DNA of 64,000 nt from Serripes groenlandicus (lineage: Eukaryota > Mollusca > Bivalvia > Cardiida > Cardiidae): contig JASEVX010000005.1 of the NCBI GenBank assembly GCA_031761405.1, positions 2,678,571 to 2,742,570 on the forward strand, given 5' to 3'. Positions 23,947 through 36,044 of the stretch are shown one piece after another; the stretch's first letter is position 1; every line of letters starts with the position of its first letter. A program made the translations under genes and the position numbers. The notes under the pieces were generated by a model. The model searched no databases and was not told the origin of the DNA. It was given only the letters and a program-made list of their open reading frames with translations.

Positions 23947-25343
23947 CTTCTACTGGTTTATGCCGATTTCGTCTAATCCAATTGTGTCTACACTTTGTAC
24001 ACTTTATCCTAGTTCGTCTACAACCCGGTGCCATTTCGTCTACACTTAGATTTATGAGACAGACAGTCCCTAAATAAGTTGCTAACACGCTTATTCAAAA
24101 AACTGTAGACGAAATGGGATTAGATGAAATGGGATGTTACCCTTCTACTGTTCTGTTTTTTATTACCATCATGTACTCGGCAATACAACGATTTTGCAAG
24201 CATCAATGCGACTCATCGAGGTTTTGTTTTAATAAATGAATAACCAATATTGTATGGTGTACATGTCGATGTATTTTATGTCAATTCAAAGGCCCTATTT
24301 CTTTATTAACATTTCAGGTTTTACATAATTTCCGACTTACATACGCCTTTTGAAATAATTGTGGCACAAGGGGAAATTACTCATAATAAACAATTTCTCC
24401 TTTTGCAACACTGATTTCAATAATCATACTATCTTTTATAGATATTGTTAAAGTCGTCTGCTGCAGACTTGTTGATTGTGGGGCAGGATAATTAGAAGAT
24501 GACAGACAGAGAGTATGTGTTTTCACATATTTACATGATTGTGGCCAACTACCCCTATTCTTGGTTTAATTGTTTGAGATAAATTTGTTAATTAGAAGTT
24601 GACAGAGAGTAAATATTTTCACACCTTTCCATTATAAAAGGGCCCATTGCTTGTGAAAAATGTTTCACAGTAATTATTACCTAATTAGCAAATTAGTCAT
24701 CAATACATTTCTTCCATCTGTGGAATTTTAATTTCCTCTCGTTTGGAGTATAACTCTTCTCGGATAAACATACAAAAGATTGTAAATGATGGCAAAGTAC
24801 ACACAAGGAGACTTTTTCTCGTGGGATAATAATGAAAATAACTGGTGTTACACATACATATCAATTTATTTCCATTGATCACTCTGACAACATTGCAAGA
24901 AATTCTGCTTTATATAACAATATAATACAAGTTAATCCATTTAATGAATGTCCCAACAACTGGATTATATATATTTTTTTTTAGATATATGTTAAAACAA
25001 TGAACAATATCGGATACAAGACCAACTTAAAAAACGTAGTTTGCAAATTGTTTGGGATAAATTCATAAAGCTTATATCATTTTTTTAATTTCTCGATGGT
25101 AATTTTTTATCAATAATGACACATTCAGCAGCTCTGTAACGTAATTGAGTAAATTTGATGTTTTCCCTGTTTCTATAGAGATCTTTTATTTCCAAAATAG
25201 TTTTCGGGGGCGACAAATTACGATTCTTCTCTTTTTTGGGGCTCTAGTCTTAGTCTAAAAATATAATTTACAATTAAATATTTCATATTTTAAAGTCATC
25301 TGCCACTAATAATATGTGTTCGAATTGTGCAATACTGTCTTAA

Positions 25344-25514
25344 CCCTTTCTTATCCCTTTCCCAGTTGCAAAAAAAATTGCAGCAGATGGCTATGAACAC
25401 ATTAAGAAAACCTCAATACATGAAAGTTCAATTACTGAAATCATTTGAAAACTTAGTTGCAAAAAGATATAATGCTTGTTTTCAAAAGTCGTTTGCTGCA
25501 GATTATGGGAAACG
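25344..25514. mobile_element. TTAA-type MITE, nested copy
   Basis: Flanked by TTAA at 25340-25343 and 25515-25518. It starts CCCTTTC, contains GCAGCAGATGGCT and, near the right end, AAAGTCGTTTGCTGCAGA, and ends GGGAAACG. Same family as the copies at 62353 and 63470. Confidence 0.65.
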
Positions 25515-26099
25515 TTAAAAGAAGACATTTTGATTTATGCGCTTTACCGTTTTGGTAAGAAAGGGTTACATCAATTGTCAATTAGATGTGGTTAAGTGTA
25601 AAGGGTTTTTAAAAAAACAGTTGAAAGTTAACATCAAAAGCAGTAAACTTTGAACTGAAATTTAATTGAAAGATACTGGTGTTATTGTGTACATGTCAAA
25701 TCAAACATCACATCTGGTACTATCGTCGGTATGTCAACACCTGACACCTGGTTTATACCATCTGGAAACAAGTTGTATCAATTAAACCGTATCATGTTAT
25801 AATGAACAATTTGTCCTTTAGCCACAATTTGTTCAATTTTATATTATTATACTTTTATTTACAGAGATTTTTCATGTTTTAGCTACTCTGGAGATAAAAC
25901 ATTCAACATTAAAAAGAAGAATGCATGATAAGTAAATCACTGATTTATGTAATTCACCAAACCAGGTCACTTATCTATAAGTTAGATATATCTTAGGAAT
26001 AATATTGTCATAGAAGAGCTGAAACTATTTCTATTCCACTAATCTATTAACATGTCTTTTCACATCAAAACAACAATGTCGCTCACAAAATTTAAATTT

Positions 26100-27240
26100 A
26101 AAAAAGGAGGCGCTGTTAAAAACAGCATTTGATAAGGAATATCAGAGAAATCTTAGTCATAAAACCTATGTTCCCCATTATAAATTTGAAAAATGTGTAC
26201 ACCGTTTCAAAGATATAAGTCTTCCTGACAAGACGGATTAATTCAAATTGACAAGAAACAATTGAAATTACTCATTTTGACCAATTTAAAAAAAGAGACG
26301 CTCTCAAAAACAGTGCATATGATAAGTAAAATCAGAGAAATCTTAGTCATAACACCTATGTTTCGGATTATCAATTTAAAAAAATTGTACACCGTTTTAA
26401 AGATATAAGTCTTCCTGACAATACGGATTAATTCAAATTGAAAAGAAACAATTAAAATCACTCATTTTGACCAATTTAAAAAAGGAGGCGCTCTCAAAAA
26501 CAGTGCCTTTGATAAGTAAAATCAGAGAAATCTTAGTCATAACACCTATGTTTCGCATTATCAATTTAAAAAAATTGTACGCCGTTTCAAAGATATAAGT
26601 CTTCCTGACAAGATGGAATAATTCAAATTGACAAAAAACAATTGAAATCACTCATTTTGCCCAATTATAAAAAAAGAGACGCTCTCAAAAACAGGGCATT
26701 TGATAAGTAAAATCAGAGAAATCTTAGTCATAACGCCTATGTTTCGCATTATCAATTTAAAAAAATTGTACACTGTTGAAAAGATAGAAGTCTTCCTGAC
26801 AAGACGGATTAATTCAAATTGACAAGAAACAATTGAAATCACTCATTTTGACCAATTTAAAAAAGAAGGCGCTCTCAAAAACAGTGCATTTGATAAGTAC
26901 AATCAAAGAAATCTTAGTAATAACACCTACGTTTCGCTTTATCAATTTTAATTTTTTTTTCACCGTTTCAAAGATATAAGTCTTCCTGACAAGATGGAAT
27001 AATTCAAATTGACAAAAAACAATTGAAATCACTCATTTTGACCCATTTAAAAAAGAAGGAGGCGCTCTAACGAACAGGGCATTTGATAAGTAAAATCAGA
27101 GAAATCTTAGTCATAACAGTAAACACCTATGGTTTGCATTATCAATTTGAACAAAAGTTGCACACCGTTGAAAGATATAAGTCTTCCCAACAAGACGAAA
27201 TGTTTTAAATTGACACAGAATAATTGAAAAATGTAATTTA
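26100..27240 (+). repeat. Tandem array, six copies of a ~190 bp unit
   Basis: Units begin near 26100, 26288, 26477, 26667, 26861 and 27050 with AAAAAAGGAGGCGCTCTC. They share ATCAGAGAAATCTTAGTCAT, AAGATATAAGTCTTCCTGAC and GAAATCACTCATTTTG. The serial 64-72 residue frames on the minus strand are a by-product of this periodicity. Confidence 0.95.
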
Positions 27241-27689
27241 TTAACATGTCTTTTTGCTCATTCTAATGGTAGACGGGGGTATCACAATATTCCAAATCAG
27301 TATAATCTGTACTTTCACTTTCACATACAATTCTATAGAACTTCCAAATAAATGATAAACAAAATCAACCATCAAAAGTTTCCTTTATTAGACCGGAAAT
27401 AGGAATCGGAAGGTATGAAAATATTATTTTTATTGCTGTGAATATACATAAACAAAAAGCTGTCACAATACGGAGCACTTGGCTTCACAATATTTGCAAA
27501 CAAGATATTTTTTAGACCACGTTTTCCATATAGGACTACTTCTCCTATAAATATGAATTAATAAATATCAAAAACATTAATTATTATCAAACAATTTACC
27601 TTATTTAGTTTCCTAGATGTGTAAAAACAATTTTCCACCGCTCGCTTCCTTTCACAACAAAATAAATATCGCGGTCATTTTCAGAATCG

Positions 27690-28880
27690 ACTGTAATGAT
27701 CACATAGGTAACATTGTGAGAAAAGGATATATGTCCTCTATCAAACAGTAGTACACATCTTCGGCATATTGGATAATTTAGTAAAATTTAGTAAAGTTGT
27801 GAGAAAAGGAGATATGTCCTCTATCAAACACTATTAAAAAACTTCGGCATAATTTGAAACCATGATATTGGATAATTTGGTAAGATTGTGAGAAAAGGAG
27901 AAATGTCCTCTATCAAACAGTAGTACACATCTTCGGCATATTGGATAATTTAGTAACATTGTGAGAAAAGGATATATGTCCTCTATCAAACAGTAGTACA
28001 CATCTTCGGCATATTGGATAATTTAGTAACATTGTGAGAAAAGGAGATATGTCCTCTATCAAACACTATTAAACAACTTCGGCATATTGGATAATTTAGT
28101 AACATTGTGAGAAAAGGATATATGTCCTCTATCAAACAGTAGTACACATCTTCGGCATATTGGATAATTTAGTAACATTGTGAGAAAAGGAGATATGTCC
28201 TCTATCAAACACTATTAAAAAACTTCGGCATATTGGATAATTTAGTAACATTGCAAAGAAGGAGAAATGTCCTCTATCAAACATACTTTGAAATGGAAAA
28301 CCATAATTTGAAATCTTCGTGGCAAACAAACTTGAAAAACATTGTGAGAAAGATGGACATGCGTACATATAGGGTGAGAAGAACTTCGGCATACTTTGAA
28401 AGCATTATATTGGATAATTTAGTAAGATTGTAAGAAAAGGAGAAATGTCCTCAATCAAACACTATTACAAAACTTCGGCATATTGGATAATTTAGTAACA
28501 TTGCAAAGAAGGAGAAATGTCCTCTATCAAACATACTTTGAAATGGAAAACCATAATTTGAAATCTTCGTGGCAAACAAACTTGAAAAACATTGTGAGAA
28601 AGAGGGACATGCGTACATATAGGGTGAGAAAAACTTCGGCATACTTTGAAAGCATTATATTGGATAATTTAGTAAGATTGTGAGAAAAAGAGAAATGTCC
28701 TCTATCAAACACTATTACAAAGCTTCGGCATATTGGATAATTTATTAACATTGCAAAGAAGGAGAAATGTCCTCTATCAAACATACTTTGAAATGGAAAA
28801 CCATAATTTGAAATCTTCGTGGCAAACAAACTTGAAAAACATTGTGAGAAAGGTGGACATGTGTACATATATGGTGAGAA
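27690..28880 (+). repeat. Tandem array with 73 bp and 250 bp periods
   Basis: Seven or so units of about 73 bp (CATTGTGAGAAAAGGATATA, GTCCTCTATCAAACA, CTTCGGCATATTGG) span about 27711-28250. Three 250 bp higher-order units then start near 28250, 28500 and 28750, each with an inserted CATACTTTGAAATGGAAAACC segment. Frames on either strand here follow the repeat and are not genes. Confidence 0.95.
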
Positions 28881-28996
28881 AAAGGGGGAATTTTACAGGA
28901 TAGGTAGGCCGCATAATTTGAAAACATCTTGGAAGGCTAACTAAGAAAACATTGTTAATATTAATATATGGCATAAAATATATTTTGTAATGGTAC

Positions 28997-29103
28997 TTGC
29001 CGGTATTGCATATTCGATGCTGCCATCTATCACATACATCGTACGTGATGCCATATTGTAGTGGACGAACGGGGTCACAACACTCAATACACAAATCAGA
29101 CAT
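28997..29103 (-). pseudogene. Exon relic: finger of FLYWCH/MULE-transposase-type protein
   Basis: Minus-strand reading from ATG at 29103 gives MSDLCIECCDPVRPLQ, then CDRWQHRICNTG. From memory this CxxC ... RPxQ ... CDxCxxWQHRxCxTG pattern is the N-terminal PHD-like finger of a protein family in molluscs and cnidarians that continues with FLYWCH and MULE transposase domains. One cysteine of the usual second CxxC is changed (DVCDRW). The frame runs into a possible splice donor (AAGTACC near 28996) and no further domain is found before the tandem array. A separate small basic frame (about 52 residues, ATG at 29751, minus strand) lies between this piece and the right transposon end; I do not recognise it. 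Confidence 0.55.
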
Positions 29104-29956
29104 TTTCACACACACACAAGTCACAAGTAACAAAAAATCCAATTTATTAAAGTCACAAGTAACAACAAAATAATCCAAATTATTAAAGTCACAATTAACA
29201 AAAAAAGAATCCAATTTATTATAACTTTATAATAACTTTAACAATTCTGAACAGAGTTTCACGAAATTATCATCAAGTTTAATGAATATGTGATAGGCAG
29301 TTTTACATACACATACATACATGTATATATATATATATTTCAAATTACGAAAAACATCAAAACTAAGTACAAACACACATCTTTTGTGTGTATCAGGTGT
29401 TACTAAGAAAGTTGAACTCATCGTTAAATGCGCTGAAATTAAGCAAGGTTTCATCTTTTAATAAGCGCAATTAATGTTAACGTATATTTTTAATACAATG
29501 TTAACATACATTTGTATTACAATGTTAACATACATTTTTATTAATGTTAAATCACATTCTTAAAATGTAGTGATTATACAACAAAAGAACCATCATCCAT
29601 TCACACCTGTCCGATAACGTGGTTGACTAAAACTGGGGTCGTTTCTTCTTAGTAAAAATGGGGTTGATTTCGCGTGGGGTCGATTCTTCTGGCTACCACG
29701 TGACTTGACCCGCTCGCCGTTTGAAGGATTTTGTTTTTCTTCGTAAGGCATTTGCAATCGCCTGTCGCTTATCTCTGTGTTTATATGTCTCTGATTCAAC
29801 TGATTGTAAATGAAAAGACTATTAGGTAGATTTTACTTTGAATTTATAGCACTATATTGATTAGCGTATGTATAAACAGTTCCTGTAGAATTAAATGTTA
29901 TAGGGCATATTCCATTTCGGTCAGCAGCCAATCCCATAAGAAGAAGATTATTTAAG

Positions 29957-30125
29957 AAATAAACTATCAACAACCGTGGGTTATTGGCGAATAACCAATG
30001 GTTTGGAGTTCTGATGCGCAGGAATTAACCACGAAGGCCTACGGCCTGAGTGGTTAATTACAACGCATCAGAACGACAAACCATTGGTTATTCGCCTATA
30101 AACCAAGGTTATTGATAGTTTCATT
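29957..30125. repeat. 169 bp palindrome sharing a core with 3714-3883
   Basis: Arms of about 83 bases pair GAAATAAACTATCAACAACC with GGTTATTGATAGTTTCATTTC, centred on GGCCTACGGCC near 30040. The core CACGAAGGCC/GGCCTGAGTG is the same as in the palindrome beside the recombinase gene, but the outer arms are unrelated. Confidence 0.9.
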
Positions 30126-30733
30126 TCGATTCTAACATGACCCGACACCTTAACAAAGGGAAATAAATGCACTATTTAGCAAACCAGTTTACCCACAAGT
30201 TTGCTGTTCCATCAATTGTGACTACCCACTGCATTATACGCATAACTGCAGAAAAAACGACAAAGAGGGGTAGACTCAGCAACAAGACAATGTAATTTTA
30301 TTTAATTAATTATTTAGTTTTCATTGTACTATACAAGTTAACAATATGTATAGAATGAGTGTAGTGGAGCAGAATTATTCTATTCTGTTCTACGGAACGA
30401 ATGTCTACAGGGCTATTGTGTCACAATGTGTCCGAAAATTCAGCGATTTGAGGACAAAGAAATTTTGCTGAAATTCCCCACACTTATAGAACTCAATGTG
30501 ATCTAGGTCTGGGCGTGTTCGTTATATCTGGGAAAAATCTAGTTTCAGAGATTGTTGAGGTTAAAACCTGAAAAATCGACATTTTCACAACATATTTCTG
30601 TAGATCTCGCACCAGCAAATAACGGAATCAGCTAGAAACCTGAAATTCAACCTAAAACTTGTCCGAGATCCAGTGCAAACAACGGTGTGTTTAGATTTCG
30701 CATACATTTAGTTTGGATTCTTGGAGAAAGCTT
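30126..30733. other. Intergenic, nothing recognised
   Basis: No gene or repeat recognised in about 600 bp before the large foldback. Confidence 0.4.
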
Positions 30734-30737
30734 TTAA

Positions 30738-31837
30738 AGGCGTATACTAGTTATTTATCAAAAAAATTCACAATCATAGAATTTATTTTTTCGTTGTATT
30801 TTGTTAGTTCATATAATAACTAGTTGAAATAAGAAAAAAATAAATATGTTATCGATTTAAAAAAAAAAAAAAATATTCGTCTGTAAATGACATAACCAAT
30901 TTCATCAAAGGCACAAATATAGGCATTTTGGCCGAAAACCTAAAACACACAAAAAACAATAAATGAAAACTACAAATCATATTTAAGTTCATATATAAAT
31001 TTATATATAGAATTTAAATCAATATGAAAAGAGAATTTGTGAGAAAAATATGAAAAGAAATATATTAAGATGTTTTTCAAGGTCGAAATGGTGTCACATT
31101 TCACCCCTGAAAAAGTTAAAATCATACACTTTTCAAGAAATTTTCAATTCTACATAATAGAATTTTCTGTAATTATCCATAAACACTGAACATGGTTCAC
31201 TTTAATAAAAAATGCAAAGAAAAAGATAGGTCACCGTACTCCTTTTCTGGTAAATCGACTTTTTCATTGAAGCACGGCCTGTTTTTTAAGCAAAACTGCT
31301 GTTTTTCTAAGAAAAAGCAAGGAAAAAGACCCTTTACTCTAAAAGGAGTACGGTGACCTATATTTTTTTTGCATTTTTTATTAAAATGAACGATGTTTAG
31401 TGTTAATGTATAATTACAGAAAATTCTATTATGTAGAATAGAAAATGTCTATGATTTTAACTTTTTCGGGGGTAAGATGTGACACCATTTCTACCTTGAA
31501 AAACAGCTTAATATATTCTTTTTCCTTTTTTTCTCAAAAAAATCCTTTTTCATATTGATAAACATTATATATATAAAGTTATTTTTGAACTTTAATATGA
31601 TTTGTAGTTTTCATTTTAATTTTTTTGTGTGTTTTAAGTTTTCGGCCAAAATCCCTGTATTTGTGTCTTTGATGAAATTGGTCATGCCATTGAAAGGCCA
31701 ATTTTTTTTTTTAGATCGATTATTAATATTTTTCTTTTCTTATTTCAATCAGTTATTGTATGTTCTAATAACATACAAAGAATAAAGAAATTCTATGATT
31801 GGGATTTTTTTTGTGGAAAAAACTGTAGCATACGCCT
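30738..31837. mobile_element. 1.1 kb foldback transposon with TTAA target duplications
   Basis: TTAA at 30734-30737 and 31838-31841 flank an element starting AGGCGTATAC and ending TACGCCT. The arms are about 540 bp each and pair almost throughout; examples are GATAGGTCACCGTACTCCTT against AAGGAGTACGGTGACCTATA near the centre (about 31290). There is no coding sequence. TTAA targets are typical of piggyBac and Kolobok elements, so this is probably a non-autonomous relative. Confidence 0.88.
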
Positions 31838-31914
31838 TTAATAGGGGTTCTTAACTTAAATTTTTTCTGTGGGCGTGACTAGAAAAGTGACGTCACGTGA
31901 GCGGTTTGACGTCA

Positions 31915-32130
31915 TAACGTTACAGTGGTGCAGAGGTAGAGCGTCGGCCTCTCGTATCAAAGGTCCCTGGTTCGCGTTCCGTGATGAGCGGGTCCTGTCT
32001 TTGAGATTTTTCCACACAAAACGGCACGAGTACTGGTTAAGTCTCCAGGAAGCAGACATCGAGCATGATTAATCCAAGCTGAAAGCTTATTTCGCAATCG
32101 ATGTAAAATAAATAAAAATAAAATAAATAA
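31915..32130 (+). mobile_element. tRNA-derived SINE (family C), full length
   Basis: The head has the A box GTGGTGCAGAGGTAGAGCG and the B box TGGTTCGCGTTCCG, the body matches 16708-16885, and the tail is a run of AAATAAAT units. Confidence 0.85.
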
Positions 32131-32360
32131 AATATCGAGTCAGCCATTGCAGACGACGTAGTATACACATGTATGTTTCTTTACATCACGTAACGCTGAA
32201 TGACAGGCTTATACGCGGGGGATAACTGGAATAGCCAATGTGAAAAGTAGTGCATTTCCATTGGTTATTGACGAATAATCAACGGTTATTTTCTTCGCTC
32301 TCTATAGGCAAGGAAAACAACGTCATGTTAGAATACATAATAATCAACTTCTAAAAATGC

Positions 32361-32473
32361 GTTGAAGCGAGGCGACCCAGAAATCTGTGTCCACACTTGT
32401 TAATATCTATGCATAGTAGGTCATGTCTATTTTTAGAGGATCTATTTATTTTAGAGGAGCAAGTCCCTGTGTA
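32361..32473 (-). repeat. 110 bp dispersed repeat, copy 2 (inverted)
   Basis: Opposite-strand match to 19306-19413, ending in TCCCTGTG. It is about 13 kb from the first copy. Confidence 0.85.
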
Positions 32474-34961
32474 TTAACCCTTGCATGCAAGCAGGCGTAT
32501 TTTTACCCATCTGCATCAGGCGGTGACAAGCACTGTCTACTTTTGCAACAATGTTTTCAACTGTTTTCAACAAGAGAAAGTTGATGCAACGCATCTATGT
32601 CGCCGGATATCCATAGTGCAGTTATGCATAACACTAACATTATAGTAGTTGAATAAACAGTTATCAACTGAGGGGCATATTGGAACATCAGGGATGGGGT
32701 CAAGTGAAAATGTATCATAACTTGCATTGTTTTGTCAACGAAGTGAATGATAATTGAAGCCTTTCATTGTTTATGAGCATCTCCATTCCAAAGTAGGTTG
32801 ACCATGCACACAACCAACTAATTATTGATCATAAACAGTAATGGAAATGAGTAATCTTGCCAATCATTAGTCTTAGTATGTATACAGTGCTTTCATTAAG
32901 GAATAATTATAAGATTTGTGAATTCCACATACACTTTTCAAGATGTTTGTCAGAATATTTGAATTTTATTATTTTTCAATAAAACCACAAAACAGACAAT
33001 TTAGGATTTGCATGCCATAGCACGTCATTTTACATTTCCTCTATTAAAGTCAACAGTTGACACCTTTGCAGCAATCTACTTTTAAAACAATGAGATAAGG
33101 GTTAAATTGCTGAAGACATGAGTTTTCTCTTTTTCTCAAAATGATATAGCTTGGCATCCTAATTATATCATACTTTAACAAATGTTGAAATGTTGTCCAA
33201 TATTTATAAATTAGACCACCTTCGAAATATAATATCAACTAAACAGTTAAATCTCATTGAAATTGTTGTAGAATTTAAACTTAATTTCGAACATAAACTG
33301 AGCCCTACAACATGTTAATTTATTTTAATTATTTCCTTCCTTTTTTATAATGAAAATAACAAACTACTCATGTTTTAAAATTATATTATGATGAGCGCCC
33401 TTGTCTCAATGATGCATATAACAATATGCAGATCGGAAGCAATATGCCTTTAGGGAATTAAATGACACATTTAACATTGTCAAGGACGAAATAATTGTGT
33501 ACGAAAGACCCGATTCTTTCTTATTCGCAGAGGTGTCGTTCTTGAAACTCTCTTTATAGGCAGAGAGTGTTCGTTCAAAGTAATTTTTCTATTAAAACCA
33601 GTTTTATCTCGGTTTGATCTTTTCTTCATTTGTTTCGAACCAAATAAACATTTTAAATCGCCTATGATTTACTATTTGTAAGTGAGTGTAAAGAGTGGCT
33701 CTCTGCAAAGGAGATTGATCTACGCAGTTGGTATTCGCGAGTCACGCGATCAACTGTTGAACAGTTTTAGCTTAGAAACAGTTCATATTTTAGATATACA
33801 TGGATAAACATTATAAAATGCCTTCTTCACAAATCAAGACATCTCTTTGTACATTCAGTAAGTTAAAATTGCCATTAAAAGGAGAATATTCGACGTCATT
33901 TAGCAGGTGTGCGTATGTAAAAACTTAGACTGTGCGACGTTAAGGTTTGTAGTTATCGCCTTTTGATTACATGAAGTATATATAGTGTAAAAAAAGTATA
34001 CCAGTCTAGCTAATAGAGACTGTTTTGTCTTCGTAAATAAAGCAAAAAAACATAAATGCGAGTCAAAATAAAGAAACTGAAAATACCTAAAACATCGGAA
34101 TATTTATTTCATTTTAGATGTGTCATTACTTAGTGTTTTTAACCAAACACAATTGTAATATGTTCAAGACATCTTAATGTGTTTCTTTCTAATAATAATC
34201 CCCCCTCTCATGTCATTTCTGAAAACCTATTAAAAATAGAAGTCGCGGGCTTCTGCCCGGCGACTAATAAGTATTTTTTTTCACATCTGTGCCCCCTTTT
34301 CTTTTAAAGTTTTCTAATGCAGATATCTATCCTAAGAGCTAATATGGGCAAAATGACCTTAACAAAGTCATTCGTTACATACAGGTGTACAGTGAAGTCT
34401 TTGGCTAAACTGTGTAAGAATATATGTTGATATCTCAAGATATATCAAATGCTTTATTTTATTTTTATTCGGAAAGGTCCAATATCTTATTCTAACGCTA
34501 ACTTCTGTGTGGACCCTGGACAACTGATGAAAAACCAAATCCGATATCTGTATTTACCAACTCTTCTAAGTTAATTTTTATCCTAAGTATAATTGAAAGA
34601 TATTCTAAATTCCATAATATCACAATTTCTGATAGGCTTTACCATTTGGTTTCGAAAGTATTAACTTGTATTATCTTTATACTTAAAAATAAGAATTTGA
34701 ATTGTATTTATAACGTGCTCTAGAATTATGGTCAAAAAAGGTTCTTATACTTTTAAAAAGTCATGTTAATAAAATCATAAACTGCCATAAAAGTTATATA
34801 ATAAAAGGAAATGACTAATAGTTCCATAGTGATAAGTTTTTATAGTGACAATCACAATTATTTATTTAGCAATCTAGGCCTTCGGCCCATACTACAAAAA
34901 CAAAAGTTTAAAAAGTCTAGAGCACATTCTCCTTATCAAACGTAAAGGTCATAAGATTGAT
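32474..34961. other. Intergenic stretch of 2.5 kb
   Basis: No gene is recognised. Near 34858-34905 TTATTTAGCAATCTAGGCCT, then TCGGCCCAT, looks like the 3' end of a minus-strand LINE, similar in plan to the one at 62700. A GTCGCGGGC...GCCCGGCGAC hairpin lies at about 34241-34264. Confidence 0.4.
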
Positions 34962-35110
34962 TGATTGACTGTTTCGTGTTTAAGGCGCTTTTAACATTTT
35001 TCAGTTATATCACGGCGCTTCCAGGGTACTATAGGTCGATTTATTCTGACACCAGCCAGTCAGTCGTATTCCTAACCCCACAACCTTGAGCACCGAGACC
35101 GAGGAGAGCA
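34962..35110 (-). mobile_element. tRNA-SINE (family B), 5' truncated, minus strand
   Basis: Minus-strand reading gives TCAGAATAAATCGACC, then GTGATATAACTGAAAAATG and a CAATCAATCAAT tail, matching the bodies of the copies at 43225 and 55757. Confidence 0.7.
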
Positions 35111-35834
35111 GCCATTACTACCTTTTATAAAAAAAGATCATAGGAAGTGGGTATCACGTGGTAAAATATATTTGACGTTATGCAAGACTTTCAAATCAAT
35201 AAATACAGGGACGTAGATAAGAAGGATAAGTAACTAAGTTGTATACTAAAATAGAAGATAAGAAAATCACAAGGGCTTTTTCTGGAAGTTTAAAGATTCT
35301 TCTTTTGCATAGATAAAAATAGTTTAATATACTACATGTTTTGAAAATATTTTATCCATATGAATAATGTCAGGTTATTAATTTTTGGACAAAATTAATG
35401 TAATTCAGAAATCACAATATCTGTGTCTTTTAAACCAGTCATTATTCAAAATACAAAGACATTCCAGTTGTTTATTGCATCTCTAACTTAAGTTGAGATT
35501 TTAAGATTTCAGAATATGTTTGTTTTGTTTATGGGCCAAATGTGACTTAAAAGTTTTATTTGCTACAAAATGTGAACATTTGGACAATTTTATTTCTCCA
35601 TGTAATATTTTAACCAGATAACAGATGTACAGGTGGAGTTGCCTATCCCTCTTATCTACATCCCTTATAAATACTTAGTCATTTCAAATAGAAAGCCCCT
35701 AATTCAGAATATTTTTTTGCAAAATATCATCAAAGTCCCTTAATTCCACTAAAGAAGGACATATTTAAGGGACTCTCTCTGTCTCGAGAATATATGTTTT
35801 AACTTCTTGCAACTTAATGATGAATACAACAATG
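35111..35834. other. Intergenic, nothing recognised
   Basis: AT-rich; no coding signal or repeat identified. Confidence 0.4.
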
Positions 35835-36044
35835 GATAAATACTAGAGAGATGTATATGGGTAAATACTCGAAAGATGTATATGTGTAGGTACTCGGTAG
35901 TTACACATGTGTGAATACTCAGGAGATACACATGTGTGAATACTCAGGAGATACACATGTGTGAATACTCAGGAGATACACATGTGTAAATACTTGAGAG
36001 ATTTACAAGAGTAAATACTCGGTACCCACACATGTGTAAATACT
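35835..36044 (+). repeat. Minisatellite (about 25 bp unit), target of the Polinton insertion
   Basis: About eight copies of a unit near GATACACATGTGTGAATACT plus CAGGA. The array resumes for one more unit just right of the Polinton (CTTGAGATACACATGTGTAA at about 41813), which shows that the element is inserted in it. Confidence 0.9.

Larger units (their letters stand above)
23586..29793. mobile_element. 6.2 kb hollow DNA transposon (31 bp TIRs, 7 bp TSD)
   Basis: The left end 23586-23616 (starting CAGAGACATATAAACACAG) and the right end 29763-29793 are perfect 31 bp inverted repeats. Both are flanked by ATTCAAC (23579-23585 and 29794-29800), a perfect 7 bp target duplication. The 6,208 bp interior has no long open frame. 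It holds a nested TTAA MITE, a 190 bp tandem array, a 73/250 bp tandem array and one recognisable exon-like piece on the minus strand (28997-29103) resembling the N-terminal finger of FLYWCH/MULE-type transposase proteins. The superfamily is uncertain: the protein hint points to Mutator-like elements, but their duplications are usually 8-11 bp. Likely a non-autonomous derivative whose interior was replaced by satellite DNA. Confidence 0.85.

Noticed and set aside
26243..27032. Four similar 64-72 residue minus-strand frames
   Set aside because: They recur with the 190 bp tandem unit and have no initiation context or conserved domain.
28132..28900. Repeated frames on both strands with conserved-looking peptides
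   Set aside because: Exact by-products of the 250 bp tandem array.
33440..33590. Possible small structural RNA near a TCTCTTTATAGGCAGAGA hairpin
   Set aside because: No match to snRNA, tRNA or 5S patterns that I can recognise; only one copy.
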